Shown here one piece after another: positions 11,977-24,027 of a stretch of DNA of 64,000 nt. The stretch comes from Deroplatys truncata (lineage: Eukaryota > Arthropoda > Insecta > Mantodea > Mantidae): positions 60,558,364 to 60,622,363 of the forward strand of contig CM060980.1 of assembly GCA_030765065.1 (NCBI GenBank). The letters are read 5' to 3'. The notes below the pieces were generated by a model. That model had not been told where the DNA came from. It searched no databases and worked only from the letters and a program-made list of their open reading frames with translations. Every line of letters starts with the position of its first letter. Position 1 is the stretch's first letter. A program made the position numbers and the translations under genes.

Positions 11977-12713
11977 GGGTTGTCTCATAAGTTCGCGTTT
12001 CGTTACGTTTCAATCACTAAGAACGCCTGGGTACACATCTCACCCGCAGCATAGCTACGACAGCGTAGTTGCCGAACTTTCCGTTTACAAACTTTAAACA
12101 CAAGGTAGTTCAAAAGATGAATATCTACGGCAGTTAGGTTTTGTAAACAAATTATTTATTTCCTGCAGTATACACCATTATTGTCGACAACATATTGCCA
12201 AGTTTTTGGCTACAATAGCACGAGTTAAATTGAGCTCCAATGTCAATACCCGAGTTGTAATTCGTGGATTGTTGACTATCGTTTCATGAATTCTTTCCAC
12301 GTCCGTAACAATTGGCCGTCCAAACCGTGGTTTGTCTTTTAGGGAGAAATTCCCAGCTCGAAATCGACTAAACCACTTTTTACATGCTCGCTTCGTTACT
12401 GCATCTTCCCCGTAGACAGGACAAATTTTCTGCCGACATTGTGAGGGGGTTTTACCCTTACGATAGAAAAAGCATAAGATGTCGGAAATGTTCCTTTTTG
12501 CTTTCCATAGTTTTTAAACGCAAGTTCACGCTGTTCTATACAACGTCAGTCACAAATACACACTGACATATCCAATAGCGAGTCTGGTTGTTGTTCTCTA
12601 AGTCGTAGGGGTGGTTAGGCAACTAGGATAACTTGAGTGTACAGGGGGTTCAGGGTTTTCAGGCGCTATCGATGGAACTTGCGAGCAAAACGAACGAACT
12701 TATGAGACAACCC
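11977..12713 (-). mobile_element. Short Tc1/mariner element with TIRs
   Basis: The ends are inverted repeats, GGGTTGTCTCATAAGTTCG (11977) and CGAACTTATGAGACAACCC (ending 12713). TA precedes the left end; on the right the TA has been lost. At about 737 bp it is shorter than an autonomous element. Its interior on the reverse strand keeps a degraded helix-turn-helix transposase segment (about 12180-12420), with patches resembling FGRPIVTDVERIHE and NPRITTRVLTLELN. No catalytic domain is visible. Confidence 0.78.
12180..12420 (-). pseudogene. Degraded transposase DNA-binding domain
   Basis: Reverse-strand translation gives, with stops and shifts, a segment like the linker and second helix-turn-helix of Tc1/mariner transposases: a GRP motif followed by an IHETIVNNPRITTR-like stretch. 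It lies wholly inside the TIR-bounded element at 11977-12713. The remainder of the transposase is gone. Confidence 0.5.
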
Positions 12714-13154
12714 AACACTATAATTTAGGAGGCTTTGAATCATTTGTTTGATGGCTAATGCCGTGACATGATTATGAAGTCACTGACATTGAAGAGACGT
12801 GGAAAATTGGATTGCATTTTGCTTCCTGTCATAATGTATAGTGTAAGTTATTACTAAGGGGCGGATTATGAGTTACCTTGTACTGTATACGCACATTGCG
12901 AAATAGAACATCATGCCTTCTACGGTATATTCCTTTACTCACCGTCTGTAACTAGGGGACAAATGCCAAGACGTGCTCTCTGCATTGGTAACTTGAAATC
13001 ACGGACCAGGTCACTCATATCCGCCCTCTAGTTATTACAGCTATCAAATTTATATTGGTAGAATATATGTTTTGGAATTCTAAATTTCCTTCTGTGCAAA
13101 TATCATCGGAAAGACGTAGAAAACACACGATGGTGCAAAAATATAACATGCATG
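12714..13154. other. No recognised feature
   Basis: This stretch between the Tc1/mariner remnant and the microsatellite contains no frame with a known motif and no match to the other repeats in the window. Confidence 0.4.
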
Positions 13155-13189
<35 letters not shown>

Positions 13190-13232
13190 GAGAGAGAGAG
13201 AGCGAGAGAGAGAGAGACAGAGAGAGAGAGAG
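13155..13232. repeat. Compound microsatellite (AT)n-(AG)n
   Basis: About 32 bases of alternating TA are followed by about 45 bases of GA with a few interruptions. Open frames across it give YIYIYI and RERERE runs that are artefacts. Confidence 0.95.
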
Positions 13233-13756
13233 GTCTTACTCTTAGCGGTGAACATTGATTCTGCGGTATAAAGGAAAATTTGTTACTTTAATGGAAATCA
13301 GTGCCCTGATTTGCAAAATGAAGTCCGATTTTGGCTATCACATCTACTTTTATGATATATGCATATACGAGTATGTCTATGGTGCTAAATCCATTAAGCT
13401 TATACAGCTTACTGTTAAGTTTCATTATATTATTCTAAATATGTTGTTAATTTTCTTCCTAATTGGCTCACTTCCGCCCTCTCTTATCACCCAGATGTTT
13501 ATGTTTATATTCCAGCACTTATCATTTTTGTTCTATGTATCATGTCTGTCTTCTTGTGATGTCTTTATGTTTACATTTACAGCTATCATAGATCTCAACT
13601 TCAGTTGGAGCTGAAAACTTGTGTTATTACGTATGTTCGTCTTCTATATGTGTAGTGCTAAAATAAAAGTTCGAGTATGACTTATACATCAGGATTACGC
13701 AGGGGAGAGTGTGTGCAAAAAGTCCTCAAAAGTTTCATTAAAATTGTGGGTATTAC
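13233..13756. other. No gene recognised
   Basis: A T-rich open frame of 119 codons (13255-13614) is mostly Phe, Ile, Leu and Tyr. It has no similarity I recognise and is probably chance. Confidence 0.35.
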
Positions 13757-15230
13757 ATGTTTGACGGGAAGGTACGTAAAATAAACTCCCGAACAAATAA
13801 ACTATATTTCAAAGAGAATGTTGGTGATAAGATAAATCGTTTGCCTCATATTTCATGTAACAGTTGTATTGAGGGATTACGTTATTGGTATGAAGTAAAA
13901 CGGAAGGCTATGCCGCTTGCCAAACCAATGATATGGAGAGAGCAGTATAATCACGATTGTTACTTTTGCATGTGCAAAGTTGCTGCCTGCAACAAAAAAT
14001 AAGGCAGGAATTAAATATCCAAATATGAACTCAGCTACACTGGCTACTCCGTATGGGCCCAAACGAATCCACACCTACACCACCAGCAGACGTCAATTTT
14101 AGTGAATCTGAAAGTAGCTCCGTGTCTTCCGATAATCAGTTGGTCTCTTATCAGAATAATTTGACAATTCACCACACCAATTTATCAATTTCAGTTAAAT
14201 GATTTAGTAAGGGATTTAGGCCTCACAAAACAAACAAGTGAATTACTGGGCAATACTACAGGAGAAGAATTTGTTATCACCTGGCGACACATTTTCGTGG
14301 TATAGGAATCGCGTCTTTGTATTGATTCTTTCAAACGAAGTCTTAAGGCAGTGTTACTTCATACTGGTAATAACTTAGCTTCAGTATCGCTTGCACATTC
14401 TACGAACTCAAGAAAGTCTTATGAAACTCTAAAGCACATTCTCGAGATACCTAAGTACCGCGATCAAGAGTGGCAAATACGTGATGACTTGAAAGTCCTT
14501 GGTCTGTTACTAGGACAGCAGCGAGGATACACAAAATTCCCTTGTTTTCTCTGCAAATGGTATAGCAGGGCGAAGGTCAAACTTCGGGAAACTGACCAAT
14601 GGCCTCAGAGGCAACAACTGGAATCTGGATCAAAAATGTTATATACTAATGCGCTTTTTATTCATCGTCAAAAAATTCTACTCCTTCCATTACGCATAAA
14701 ACTTGGCATGATAAAACAATTCGTGAAAGCACTTTACAAAAGTTGCCCTTGCTTCCGGTATCTAATTACGCACAAAGTTTCCGTCATTGACACAGGCTAA
14801 AATAAGAGAGGGAGTATTTGATGGACCACAGATAAGGGAATTGATGGAAAATGTCAAATTTACCAGCTCTATGAATGAAATTGAAAAATATGCGTGGAGT
14901 GCATTCAGAGAGGTTGTTAAGAACTTTTTGGGCAATGTAAAAGATCCTCAATGCAAATAAATTGTCAGAAATATGCTTGAAAATTTCAGACTGCTCACCT
15001 GTAATCTGAGATTAAAGCTTCATTTCATCAAGACACGTATTGAGTACTTCCCGTCGTTTAGGAGCTGTCAGTGAAGAGCAAGGTGAAAGGTTTCATCAGG
15101 ACTTGAAAGATGCTGAACGACATTATCAATGACGTTGGGACGTACATATGATGGCCGATTACGCTGGTATCTTGCACGCGACCAACCTACCAGAGAACAC
15201 ACAATAAAATCACGTACAGGGACGTTCCAT
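13757..15230 (+). pseudogene. Pseudogene of a multicopy arthropod protein family (TE-like, function unknown)
   Basis: Several frames joined by stops and shifts follow one protein pattern. There is a cysteine motif CYFCMCKVAA near 13955-13990 and a YPNMNSA-like segment near 14015. Then come LVRDLGLTKQTSELLG (about 14195-14250), a long open part at 14351-14800 with DLKVLGLLLGQQRGYTKFPC and FLCKWYSRA, then LPLRIKLGMIKQFVKAL. The tail has FLGNVKDPQCK and an EQGERFHQDLKDAERHY-like motif near 15080-15130. From memory this resembles a high-copy family of uncharacterised proteins in insects and other invertebrates that is probably transposon-derived. I cannot name its superfamily. Frame breaks near 14040, 14310, 14800, 14960 and 15075 show it is dead. 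Confidence 0.65.
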
Positions 15231-15604
15231 GGGAAGGGAAAAAGGGGTATATAACTTAACTAACACATATTCTCAAATTCAGGTCCGTTTTCATGTTATT
15301 ATTATTATTCTTTATTTTCTTAAAAGTTGTATATGCGAGTGTAACATTTTTTTTTTCAAATTTTACAATTATATTTGCTTTGAACATTGTTATATTGCCA
15401 AAACGAGATGTGCTACGGAAAAACAGAAAAAACATTTTTTAATTCTACGCACCCAAATTAGTAAAAGTCACGTATTTTTAATCGTGCCGCAGAAAAAATG
15501 TTTTCATTTGTAACCTAGTGAATCGATATCTTGGAAATAAAGTAACATAGACTTGAATTCTTGCGAAGTAATGTAGTTTAAAGCTTTCTCAACACTGACA
15601 GTCA
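15231..15604. other. AT-rich, no recognised feature
   Basis: Low-complexity T-rich sequence downstream of the pseudogene. The open frame at 15229-15513 is low complexity and without known motifs. Confidence 0.35.
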
Positions 15605-15850
15605 TTTTTTGTGTTCAAAGTGACCACCAGTGTCCATAGCGCTCATCTCTAAGCAAACTACGAATATCAGCGTGTCCGGTATATGCGTGGATAGATTCCC
15701 GTAGCGCATGCAATGTAGCTGGCTTTTGCCCATAAACTTTATTCTTCAAGGTCCCCCATAGGTAAACATTCAGAGATGTTAGGTGTGGAGAACGTACGTG
15801 TGAACTCAATGGCAACTTTTCGACCTTCTTATTTTCCAGGTAAACTGTCA
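15605..15850 (-). pseudogene. C-terminal fragment of a DDE transposase (type that accompanies DUF4817)
   Basis: Reverse-strand translation has SPHLTSLNVYLWGTLKNK followed by VYGQKPATLHALRESIHA. This matches the third catalytic region (PRSPDLTPLDFYLWG pattern) of the Tc1/IS630-like transposases that carry an N-terminal DUF4817 helix-turn-helix in insects. The catalytic Asp of SPDL is replaced by His, and the second Asp (LDF) by Asn. The upstream part (to 15971) is open but diverged. No terminal repeats are visible, so this is a fragment. A DUF4817-like N-terminus lies separately at 59558. Confidence 0.72.
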
Positions 15851-15971
15851 TCCAAGAGTGCCCTGACATCTCGATAGTAGTGAGATGGAGCACCAACTTG
15901 CTGATAGCAAAATCACTGCGCAAGAGATTTAAGTCTGTGTCATTTTTTTCAAGATATCGATTAATTATCAA

Positions 15972-17739
15972 AGAGTGAGTACATAGTTTTGACTCCTCTG
16001 CATATTAATATTATAAACAGAGAAAATTTGTAGGCCTATATGTATGCATGTAATGCAGGTAATCTCAAAAACCATTCAAACAATATTGATTATTTGTTCT
16101 TTCACCACTGAAAAATCCTATTCGTTCTGACTGGTAGTCTATAAAACATCCTATAATTTCAAATCATATTAATAAAGGACTAAACTGATTTATAAAGCCT
16201 ATGTAGTAAAATACGAACACATAATGGTAATAAAAGAACATATTTGTGAAGAAGGCCTTGTGTTTTGTTTGAGAATGTTATCGAGTAGAAAACAGTTATT
16301 GTTACTCGGCAGAATATCCTCGTAAAATAAGACAAACGCTGCGTATATCAATATAGAGTGTCACGATTTAGCAACTAAAATACTCAGAAATACAGGAGAA
16401 AATCAAAACTGCTTATAACGCAGATTATCTGCTTATACACTTTCGATACCAGTGCCAAAAAATTGTAATAACCCTCATTTAGCCAAGTTTTGTCTCATTT
16501 CATTTGTATATTATAATGAACTTTGTTAACAGATTAGGTATGTTAAATAACTGTATAAAGAGAAAACTGTGTCCTGTTAGCATTGTAAATTTATCAATCG
16601 ACATTTTATAATTAACACCTGGAACATTTTTTTTTCGATGGTCACAGAATATGTGTCTCTTCCAAAGCGGTTAACTTGGTGGCCTAGGAGTGCGAAATCT
16701 CCATATTCACCAGCTTCACCTGTATTTCCTTGATGTGGAGAGTCTATGTATTATGTGAAAACTATATAGATTTTATATTACTAAATAACCATGGTACGAA
16801 AGAGAAACTACAAAGATTTAAAATTTCACCTACTGCTATGCAGAACTTCGTGGGGGTCTTAAGTAAGTCGGACGTTCCGCCGATGTTTCACATTCTTGTT
16901 TAAATATCAGGTAATTTTACATCCGTTATTAAGAATAGTAACATTGTAATGTCTGTATGACATTAAAATTATAAAGGGGTAAAGAGGAGGATTCACTATA
17001 AAAATCTTCTAGCCACTGTAGAATAATTTCGTGAAGAACGGGGGTGGTAAATGCAATTAATTAAATTGTTATTGGAGTTTAAAAAGCCACCCGTGCAACA
17101 TGGAGCAGCCATCTAACATCACATACACTTAAAACGTGCATGTTAAGAATGGGATTTTTAACTTCAGGGCAACCCAATATACAACTTAACATTTGTTATT
17201 TACCCAAAGTTAAAACTACCAGGAATTGTGGTTACAGTTTTGTTATACACATATCTAGTCACATGCTTTGGTTGCAGTGGACCAATACGGGAGAAACAAG
17301 GAGCATAGATATGGGTAACAAACCATCCATTCCCTTATCTTTCGCTTGAAATGGAGTCGAAGTAATGCTATAAATGGCTTCGTGAAACTGCATGGCGTTA
17401 CTTCACGCTTCCGCTAACCATATCTAACATAATATCGATGTTTGTACAAATCAACCATTTCTGTTGTCGAACGTAATACAATGCGCTGCTAATTTTCGCG
17501 ACTAATATTGACTGTGGACCAACATTTCACCCCAATTATTTGATTAAACTACATTCTACTACATGCGATCTCCTGAATCATTCGAACGTATTCAAAATTC
17601 ATCGTGTCTTTAAAAGCGTAAATGTCTTTTGTAACTTCATACAAATTTAAAAGCAAGCATACGTATCTTATTTACTATACTTTGTTGCAGCTTAAGAAAT
17701 ACTTCTAATTATGCATTCAATGGGAATTTTATATACCTA
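15972..17739. other. 1.8 kb with no recognised gene or repeat
   Basis: Composition is AT-rich. The only frames are short (for example 17140-17349, 69 codons) and show no family motif. Confidence 0.4.
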
Positions 17740-18108
17740 TGTAATTATATTAGCCTTTATATGCCACTTGCTTATGATATTGATTATACTAATCTCTTAC
17801 TATGTGAATTTGATGTTGATGTTTTATGTATTACTGAGCATTAGCTCATAGCTTTGGATTTAAGTTTAATCACATTTCCTGACTTTATTTTATGTGGTCA
17901 TTTTTGTAGGCCTAACAGTCGACAACATGGGGGCTAAACCATCTTTGTTAAGAACAATTTACATGTATCTAAATTTGATATTTTAACTTAAATTCCATAT
18001 ATGACTACGAAGTAGTTCTAATTAAGAAAATTAATGTTGTGTGTGTTTTTATAAGAGAACTGATACTAGTAAATGTGATTTTGAAGGTTTCGTAACAAAA
18101 ATGAATTA

Positions 18109-18375
18109 ATGTTTAGTTTTCTTTTTAAACCTAGTGCTAACAAATATATTCTATTAATGGGTGATTTTAACACTGACTTTTGCTATCAAACCCGTGAAAT
18201 ATTTGACCTTCAAAATTTGCTTACTGGTTTTGATGTCAAACACATCGTCCATCGTTATAAACTTGATGGATCTGGTGGGTCAACGTTAGACAATATCGTA
18301 ACAAATTTATGCAATGATAGCTGTTTTGTCCATGTTGTTCCAAAACCAGTGTCCGACAATTTGTCTTATGATTAA
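18109..18375 (+). pseudogene. LINE endonuclease C-terminal half (remnant)
   Basis: An open stretch of 88 codons includes ILLMGDFNTDFCYQ, the conserved GDFN motif of AP-endonuclease-like nucleases of LINEs, and a GGSTLDNIVTNL segment that matches the S-x-LD-(hydrophobic) motif near the domain end. The upstream half of the domain is present but broken by stops. It belongs to the element at 17740-21655. Confidence 0.78.
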
Positions 18376-19589
18376 GACACCTAGTGCTGTTAATAATTCA
18401 AATAATTCTGTCTTAAATTTTATACGATGTTTTAATGCGTATAATATTGCTTATTTTATTTATTTATCGAGTGCCATCAACCGGTTAACCATGTATAGTA
18501 TAAGTGATCTTAATGATAAAACTAAATAGTTTTATCCATGTTCTCAATAATCGTGGCCAAAGTTTTGCTCATAATGTCATATAGAATGACAATATTAAGA
18601 GAACTAATAAAGAATAGTACAATGGTGAATTACATAAACTAAAGGAAATGTACGCCCATTACTGTGTACTGTTTACTAAATAGGTAAGATGGAATATAAA
18701 GATAGTATAAAAATCTACAGAAATATTGCAAGATAAAACTTAAAAAGAACAAACTCAACTACTATTCCTGTAAAATTAGTGTTTCCAGCAACACATCCAA
18801 GGTTACTTGGTCTATAATTGCAAGTATGTTAAATAAAAATAAAAATATATAATACTTTGAACAAGGAATGGGAATTCTTTTTACAAGTATTAATAGCATT
18901 ACTGATCCAAAGACCTTTTAAATGGGGTGACACATTTAACAAGATTTGCATTTCAGCATATACGAGGTTGAAGATATTTACTCCATCATAATGAATCTTA
19001 GTAAACTGCATGTTGTGATTTTATTGGTTTGAATGCTAAAATATTTAAAATTGCTGTTGCTGCTGCTGTTTTATTTCTGAACCTTTGACACACATTTTTA
19101 ATACTGGCATCGATACTAGCAACTTTCCTGATGCATTTAAAGTTATTAAAGTTGTTCCTATGCTTAAGAAATATGTAAAATTAACTATTTCAATTATCGA
19201 TAAATTAGTATTGTGCCAATTTTGTCAAAGATTGTTTAAATATTATTAAACAGACAATTGAGTAATTACTTTGAAAGTAACATTATTCACCCCTGATCAG
19301 TTTGGATTTAGAAAGGGCCATTGCACTGTTGATGATGTTATTGAATTTACAAAGCAATATTTTTCAATTTTTGAGAACGCTGACCAAGTAATATTTTTTA
19401 TCTTAATATGGTATTTGACACCGTTTCAGAATTGTTGTTAATTAGACTATATTTTTATGATTTATTATTGATTATATTTAAATCAAAGATATCCATTTGT
19501 GTATTATAATAATATAAATTCTGATCTTAAGATGGTTTTAATATGGTGTTCCTCAAGGATCTATTTTGGGCCCTTTATTTTTTATAATA

Positions 19590-20781
19590 CTAGGGACGTT
19601 TAAATGACAAGCACTGCAATTTTTTGTTTTTATATTAAGTACTTATGTAAATAATTGAACGCAGAAAATTAGAAAATTATGGGTATTTTCCACCAGTGTG
19701 CATACATCTTTGCCAGTGTTCTGGCAGTTTCCTTAATTGCGTAACAAACCATTCTTTGAGGGTATCCTAGCCCCACTGGTGGACAAATGCTTGAAGCCAT
19801 CATTGATGGTGAAGTTCTTACTCCGCAAGTCCTCTTTCATTGCATCAAATAGAGGTAGTCGTGGACAAGATCTGACGAATATGGAAGATGAGATAGCACG
19901 GTAAACCCTATATTACACAGGATGGCAATGATCTAGTGACTGACAAGTGGCCGAGCATTGTCTTGGAGAAAAACACCGCGACCACAGCGTTGCGGAAAGC
20001 ATCGTCAGACCTGGCGCAATAAACTGCAGTACTGTTGATGGTCATGTTGGATGGAATTCAATCCACAAAAGGATCCCTTCCTATTCCCAAAGCACGTTGG
20101 CCATTTGTTTGCGGATGGATAGTCCTGTTTATGGCTTCTTAGAACGAGGGCTCCCAGTGTGCTTCCACTCCATAGACTGGTTTTTCTTGAGTCTCATGCA
20201 AGTAACATTACTCGTTGGCGATGACCCGATGCTCAAAAAACTCTTCGGGATCTGCTTTGTACAGTTGCAACAACTGCTGGCATACCTCAATACAGTTCCG
20301 CTCATTACTGAAGTTATGGAGCACCCATTGCGCAGACACCTTAGTCATCTTCAACTCCTCATGAATGATAGTGAAAAGAATTCCCTGTGATAGTCCAGTT
20401 GTGGTCATTAGTTCATCAAACGCTTTTCTCCATTATCAAATCAGACACACGTTGGATGCCTGGGTTACGTGCCTGTGATAGACGTCCACTGCTTTTGCAT
20501 TTTTCAGCACAGTCCTTGCCGTCTTTGAACTCTGAAATCCAATGAAACACAGATCTGCGACTTAGTACCCACATATAGCAGCTAATCTCATGTGAATGTC
20601 TGAAGCAGCCACTCCTTCCCTCCAGAGAAATCACACTGTTCTATCGTCCCACGATTGTCTACTTCCATGTTGTCTTCGTGCTGTCCACGATCTCACTAGC
20701 ATGCTGCAGCAACTGACGTTGCAACTCTCACATTGCAGGAGTTATGGGGAGAATGCCAATCATTCTTGAACGAACTACATA
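19590..20781 (-). mobile_element. Mariner element inserted in the LINE reverse transcriptase
   Basis: The element lies between TA dinucleotides at 19588-19589 and 20782-20783. On both sides the LINE reading continues: GPLFFII before and VNDPLPSNI after, in the same frame if the insert and one TA are removed. About 1.19 kb is close to full mariner length. The ends are only weakly alike (GACGTTTAAATGACAAGC versus TTCGTTCAAGAATGATTGGC), so the TIRs have decayed. Confidence 0.8.
19677..20668 (-). pseudogene. Mariner transposase, nearly full length but broken
   Basis: Reverse-strand coding starts at the ATG at 20668 and ends with a GKYP-stop at 19677, about 330 codons, close to the family's roughly 345. 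Recognisable parts are the N-terminal helix-turn-helix, SRRSVFHWISEFKDGKDCAE, the linker RNPGIQRVSDLIMEK, then TTTGLSQGILFTIIHEELKM, KVSAQWVLHNFSNE and VCQQLLQLYKADPEEFFEH before the first catalytic region. The rest is frameshifted. GHLS and NERGLAE patches take the place of the catalytic end, so it is inactive. Confidence 0.82.
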
Positions 20782-21665
20782 TATGTTAATGACCCCCTCC
20801 CTTCTAATATAAAAGAAGATTGTCTTAATACTTTAATGTATGCTGATCATCTTGCTTTAAGTGGTCAAGTCCAGATATAGATCTTTCTCATGCAAATTTG
20901 AAAATTGCTCGGCTACAGTTGTTGAATGGTGCAATGCTAACAATCTAGGTTTGAATCCTTAACAAAACTCATATGAGGTACAGTTTTAATCCTGTGAATT
21001 ATGATAAAACTGCTTCGGTTTGCCTTTTAGATATTCAACTTCAATCTAATTCATAGAGTGTGTTGCTTGTATTATTAATAAAGGTATCTTTATACTCAAG
21101 AGTGCTCAGAATCTCGGTTGACTTAAAAGCTATCTTACTGATGTATTTTGGATATGTATTTAGATATGGTGTATTGCTATGGAGAGACCGCTCGAATGAT
21201 TCTTACGCTGCAAAAAAGATGGTTAAGAATTATTTGTGATATCTCACCTTTATCTCATAGTAAACTACTCTTTATTAAACTTCGTATTTTAACTCTCCCA
21301 TCAGTCTTTATTCTCTCAGATCTTATGTATCTTAAAAACAATATTGATAGATATATTGAGTGGTTAAATATTCATAATATTTTTGACTCATAATACATCT
21401 ATATTGTGTATTAACAAATGTAAATACTCTGAAACGTAAAATCACTTTGAATACGTAACATTAAATTCATTTAACCACTTACCTGAGGATATCAGACACT
21501 TAAACTCTATAGCCTTTAAAAGGCATATTAAGTCTACTCTTTTAGCTAATCCTTTGTATACTGTACACGTATTTTATGACCTGCATTTTAGTGTGTATCT
21601 CTTTTTGACATTGCTATATATTTGTTTTAAATGTCCTCAGCAATAAATTATATTCTTATTTTTTA

Positions 21666-21845
21666 TTCTGCTGTAGTAAGTAAAGGAGTATTCCATTCAC
21701 AGATTCCATATCAAGATCTCACCGAAGTACACTTTTTATGTATTCCTGAAGCCCCCCGAAAGAAAATGGTTGTACTGTGTGTGTATGTGTAAACTGCAAA
21801 ATAAGTAAAGAAAAGTCGAATAAATACCAAACTTACTATTTAAGT
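21666..21845 (+). mobile_element. HINE 5' fragment
   Basis: TAGTAAGTAAAGGAGTATTC is followed by CAAGATCTCACCG, a short GTGTGTGTATGTG tract, GTAAACTGCAAAATAAGTAA and GTCGAATAAATACCAAACTT. This is the HINE 5' third, diverged, then the similarity stops. Confidence 0.65.
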
Positions 21846-22089
21846 AATGCTACTGAAGAATGTTAACTAAGAACAGATTTGTATGCATAATCAAATAGTA
21901 AAATATGCGAGTAAATATGCATAAAAATGTAAAACAAATGCGCCATAATATGCAAAAACTAATGCAAAATCATATAAACAATTTTTTGTGGATAATCTCA
22001 AACCGAACACGAGCAAGAGATCTTGTACCTAGCCAGCATAAGCACATGGCCATTAGGCCGTAGCGAGCTCCAGTGAAACTACGGCGTCA

Positions 22090-22525
22090 TCTGGTTTTGG
22101 GATTTAACCCAAGATTAGGCTAGGGTATGTACAAATTGGATTTAAACTGGTTGCGAAGAAATCTGTTCATGTCAGCGACCCTTAAAATATGGATTCGATT
22201 CTAATCTCTATCATTTTGTACATTTTTAGCCCCTTCTGAACCCATGCTGAAGGGATGCTGAACTTGGATTTAAATGGAATTGGGAATGTTACTATTCATC
22301 TCAAAAACCATGAAAACTATGGATTCGGCACCAATATCCTTCGCATTTTTATTATTTCTTCACTCCTTCCCATCCCAACTCTAATTGTTTTCCAGATTCT
22401 AAGTCATACGTATACAGAGTTTGGTTGAAATTGCTTCAGGTGTTCCAGAACTATGCTGGAACATACACACATACATACGCACATGCATAATACATACATA
22501 CATATATACATTTTTGTATTATGTA
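22090..22525 (+). repeat. Probable retroelement 3' end with ACAT-type tail
   Basis: TTTGGTTGAAATTGCTTC AGG followed by TTCCAGAACTATGCTGGAA and then a degenerate (ACAT/ACGC)n tract (about 22463-22515) looks like the 3' end of an arthropod RTE-like LINE or dependent SINE, which commonly ends in such a simple repeat. The upstream 370 bases hold repeated phrases (CTTGGATTTAAA, ATGGATTCGGC) but no coding. Class is inferred only from the tail style. Confidence 0.45.
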
Positions 22526-23964
22526 TTAACTGCAAAAACTTTATTTGGCTCTATAAATTACTGATTAGCTAAAGGGGAGTATTATAATTTAGTAACGCAA
22601 TTAAGAGTAAAACATGCATTTTTTGCACTAAAATTTAAGATATGCGTTTTCCTCTGGAGTGTGCATTTGTATCAACTGCTCAAATTGTTTGTGAAAGTAC
22701 GACTTACAAAGTATATCTTTTCCGCATACCTTTTAATATATAAAAAAGAGTATGCATTTTGCATATAAATCCGGACTCTAATAATAACCCCTGTTAAATT
22801 AAATTACACGTTAAGTACGGGTGGACGGGAATGCCTTCATTCGCCGAATCACTAAATTTTAACTCCCAGTGCACAGAAGATTGACGGAAAATCAGATAGA
22901 ACCGGACAGTCACTGGAGGTCCAATTATAGTTATACACTACTGCTCACGCACTGCCCATGTCCAGTAGAAGATAATTCCTTCTGTTCAACATTGCTCAGA
23001 CTTCTGAATCCTTATATTTAGTTGTTAGTATTTATGTTCATACTAAACTATAATAAATTAGCAAACTCAGTTGGTCAGGTAATCCATGATGTGGTATGAT
23101 ACACAACAAATATCTTCCTTGTCATAGAGTATCAGAGAGAATTGAAAGGGTCTGGAAATTGTCACACAACATTTATTAGTATCTTAATGCTTCCGTATTC
23201 TATTAAAAGACATTGTTAATAAAATAATTCATATTATGTTAAAAATGCCTTCAAATTAGAAGCTTCATAATACAGAAACTTCTACATGAACCTGAAGTAT
23301 ATATTAAATACATTGGTCTTAATTTGTGCGCTACCTAATTAATGCTCACCTATTCTGCCTCTTAAACGTTTTTGTGCAATCCTATTAGTTTAAATAGGTT
23401 GTTACTCCATTCAATGGCGTGTATGATTAGGTCTTTGTGGCAAGCGTTCTAATAAAATTAATGACGTAATACTGGTATTAAAAGTTGACAAGGTGAAAAC
23501 GTTTTGGGATATTATTTTCTCTGAGCAATTGAAGATACAAAAACATTATTAAATATAGAATAATTAGAATCTGAATTTATAATCACTTATCGTACTGATA
23601 ATAGGCTACTTTCAGTCTGTAAGTCCTACTCTATTCTCTCCTAGGAAGTGCATGAAACTGATTTTCAACACACCAGGTAATAATAAATTAAATGTAAGTA
23701 GAGAAGATAATGTCTTATAACATATGGAGTCGCTCTCATTTTTGTCAACAACGGTTGGCGATTTATTTCATGATTTATTTCCTACAATTTATAATGATAG
23801 GATTGATAAAATGTTGTACTCAACTCGTGGATAATCTTAATATAACACTGCTGAACGAACGACAGTGAATGCAACATTCACTCGTGGCATAATCATCACA
23901 ATTATCTAATTGTTGCATAAATTACTATTTTGGCGCTCACTTTCAGTTCATTATTCTAAGCATA
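22526..23964. other. No recognised feature
   Basis: AT-rich sequence without family motifs or matches to the other repeats in this window. It ends at the left end of a mariner. Confidence 0.4.
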
Positions 23965-24027
23965 CGAGAGCGACGCTGAAAAGTTTTAGAAAATAAAACC
24001 TGTTACTTTATAAAAATGTAAATGATT

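Larger units (their letters stand above)
17740..21655 (+). mobile_element. Decayed non-LTR retrotransposon (CR1/Jockey group), split by a mariner
   Basis: Fragments in order follow a LINE ORF2. Endonuclease: CEFDVDVLCITEH (about 17805-17845), then MGDFNTDF at 18157 with the GDFN catalytic motif and the end of the domain near 18370. Reverse transcriptase: QFGFRKGHCTVDDVIEFT (19298-19355), GVPQGSILGPLFFI (about 19540-19588), then, after the mariner at 19590-20781, VNDPLPSNI and the catalytic YADHLALSG (YADD altered to YADH) near 20840. The C-terminal domain includes RWLRIICDISPLSH and LRILTLPSVFILSDLMYLKN (21148-21393), ending near 21560 with an AATAAA-containing tail. Numerous stops mark it as old. 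Confidence 0.82.
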
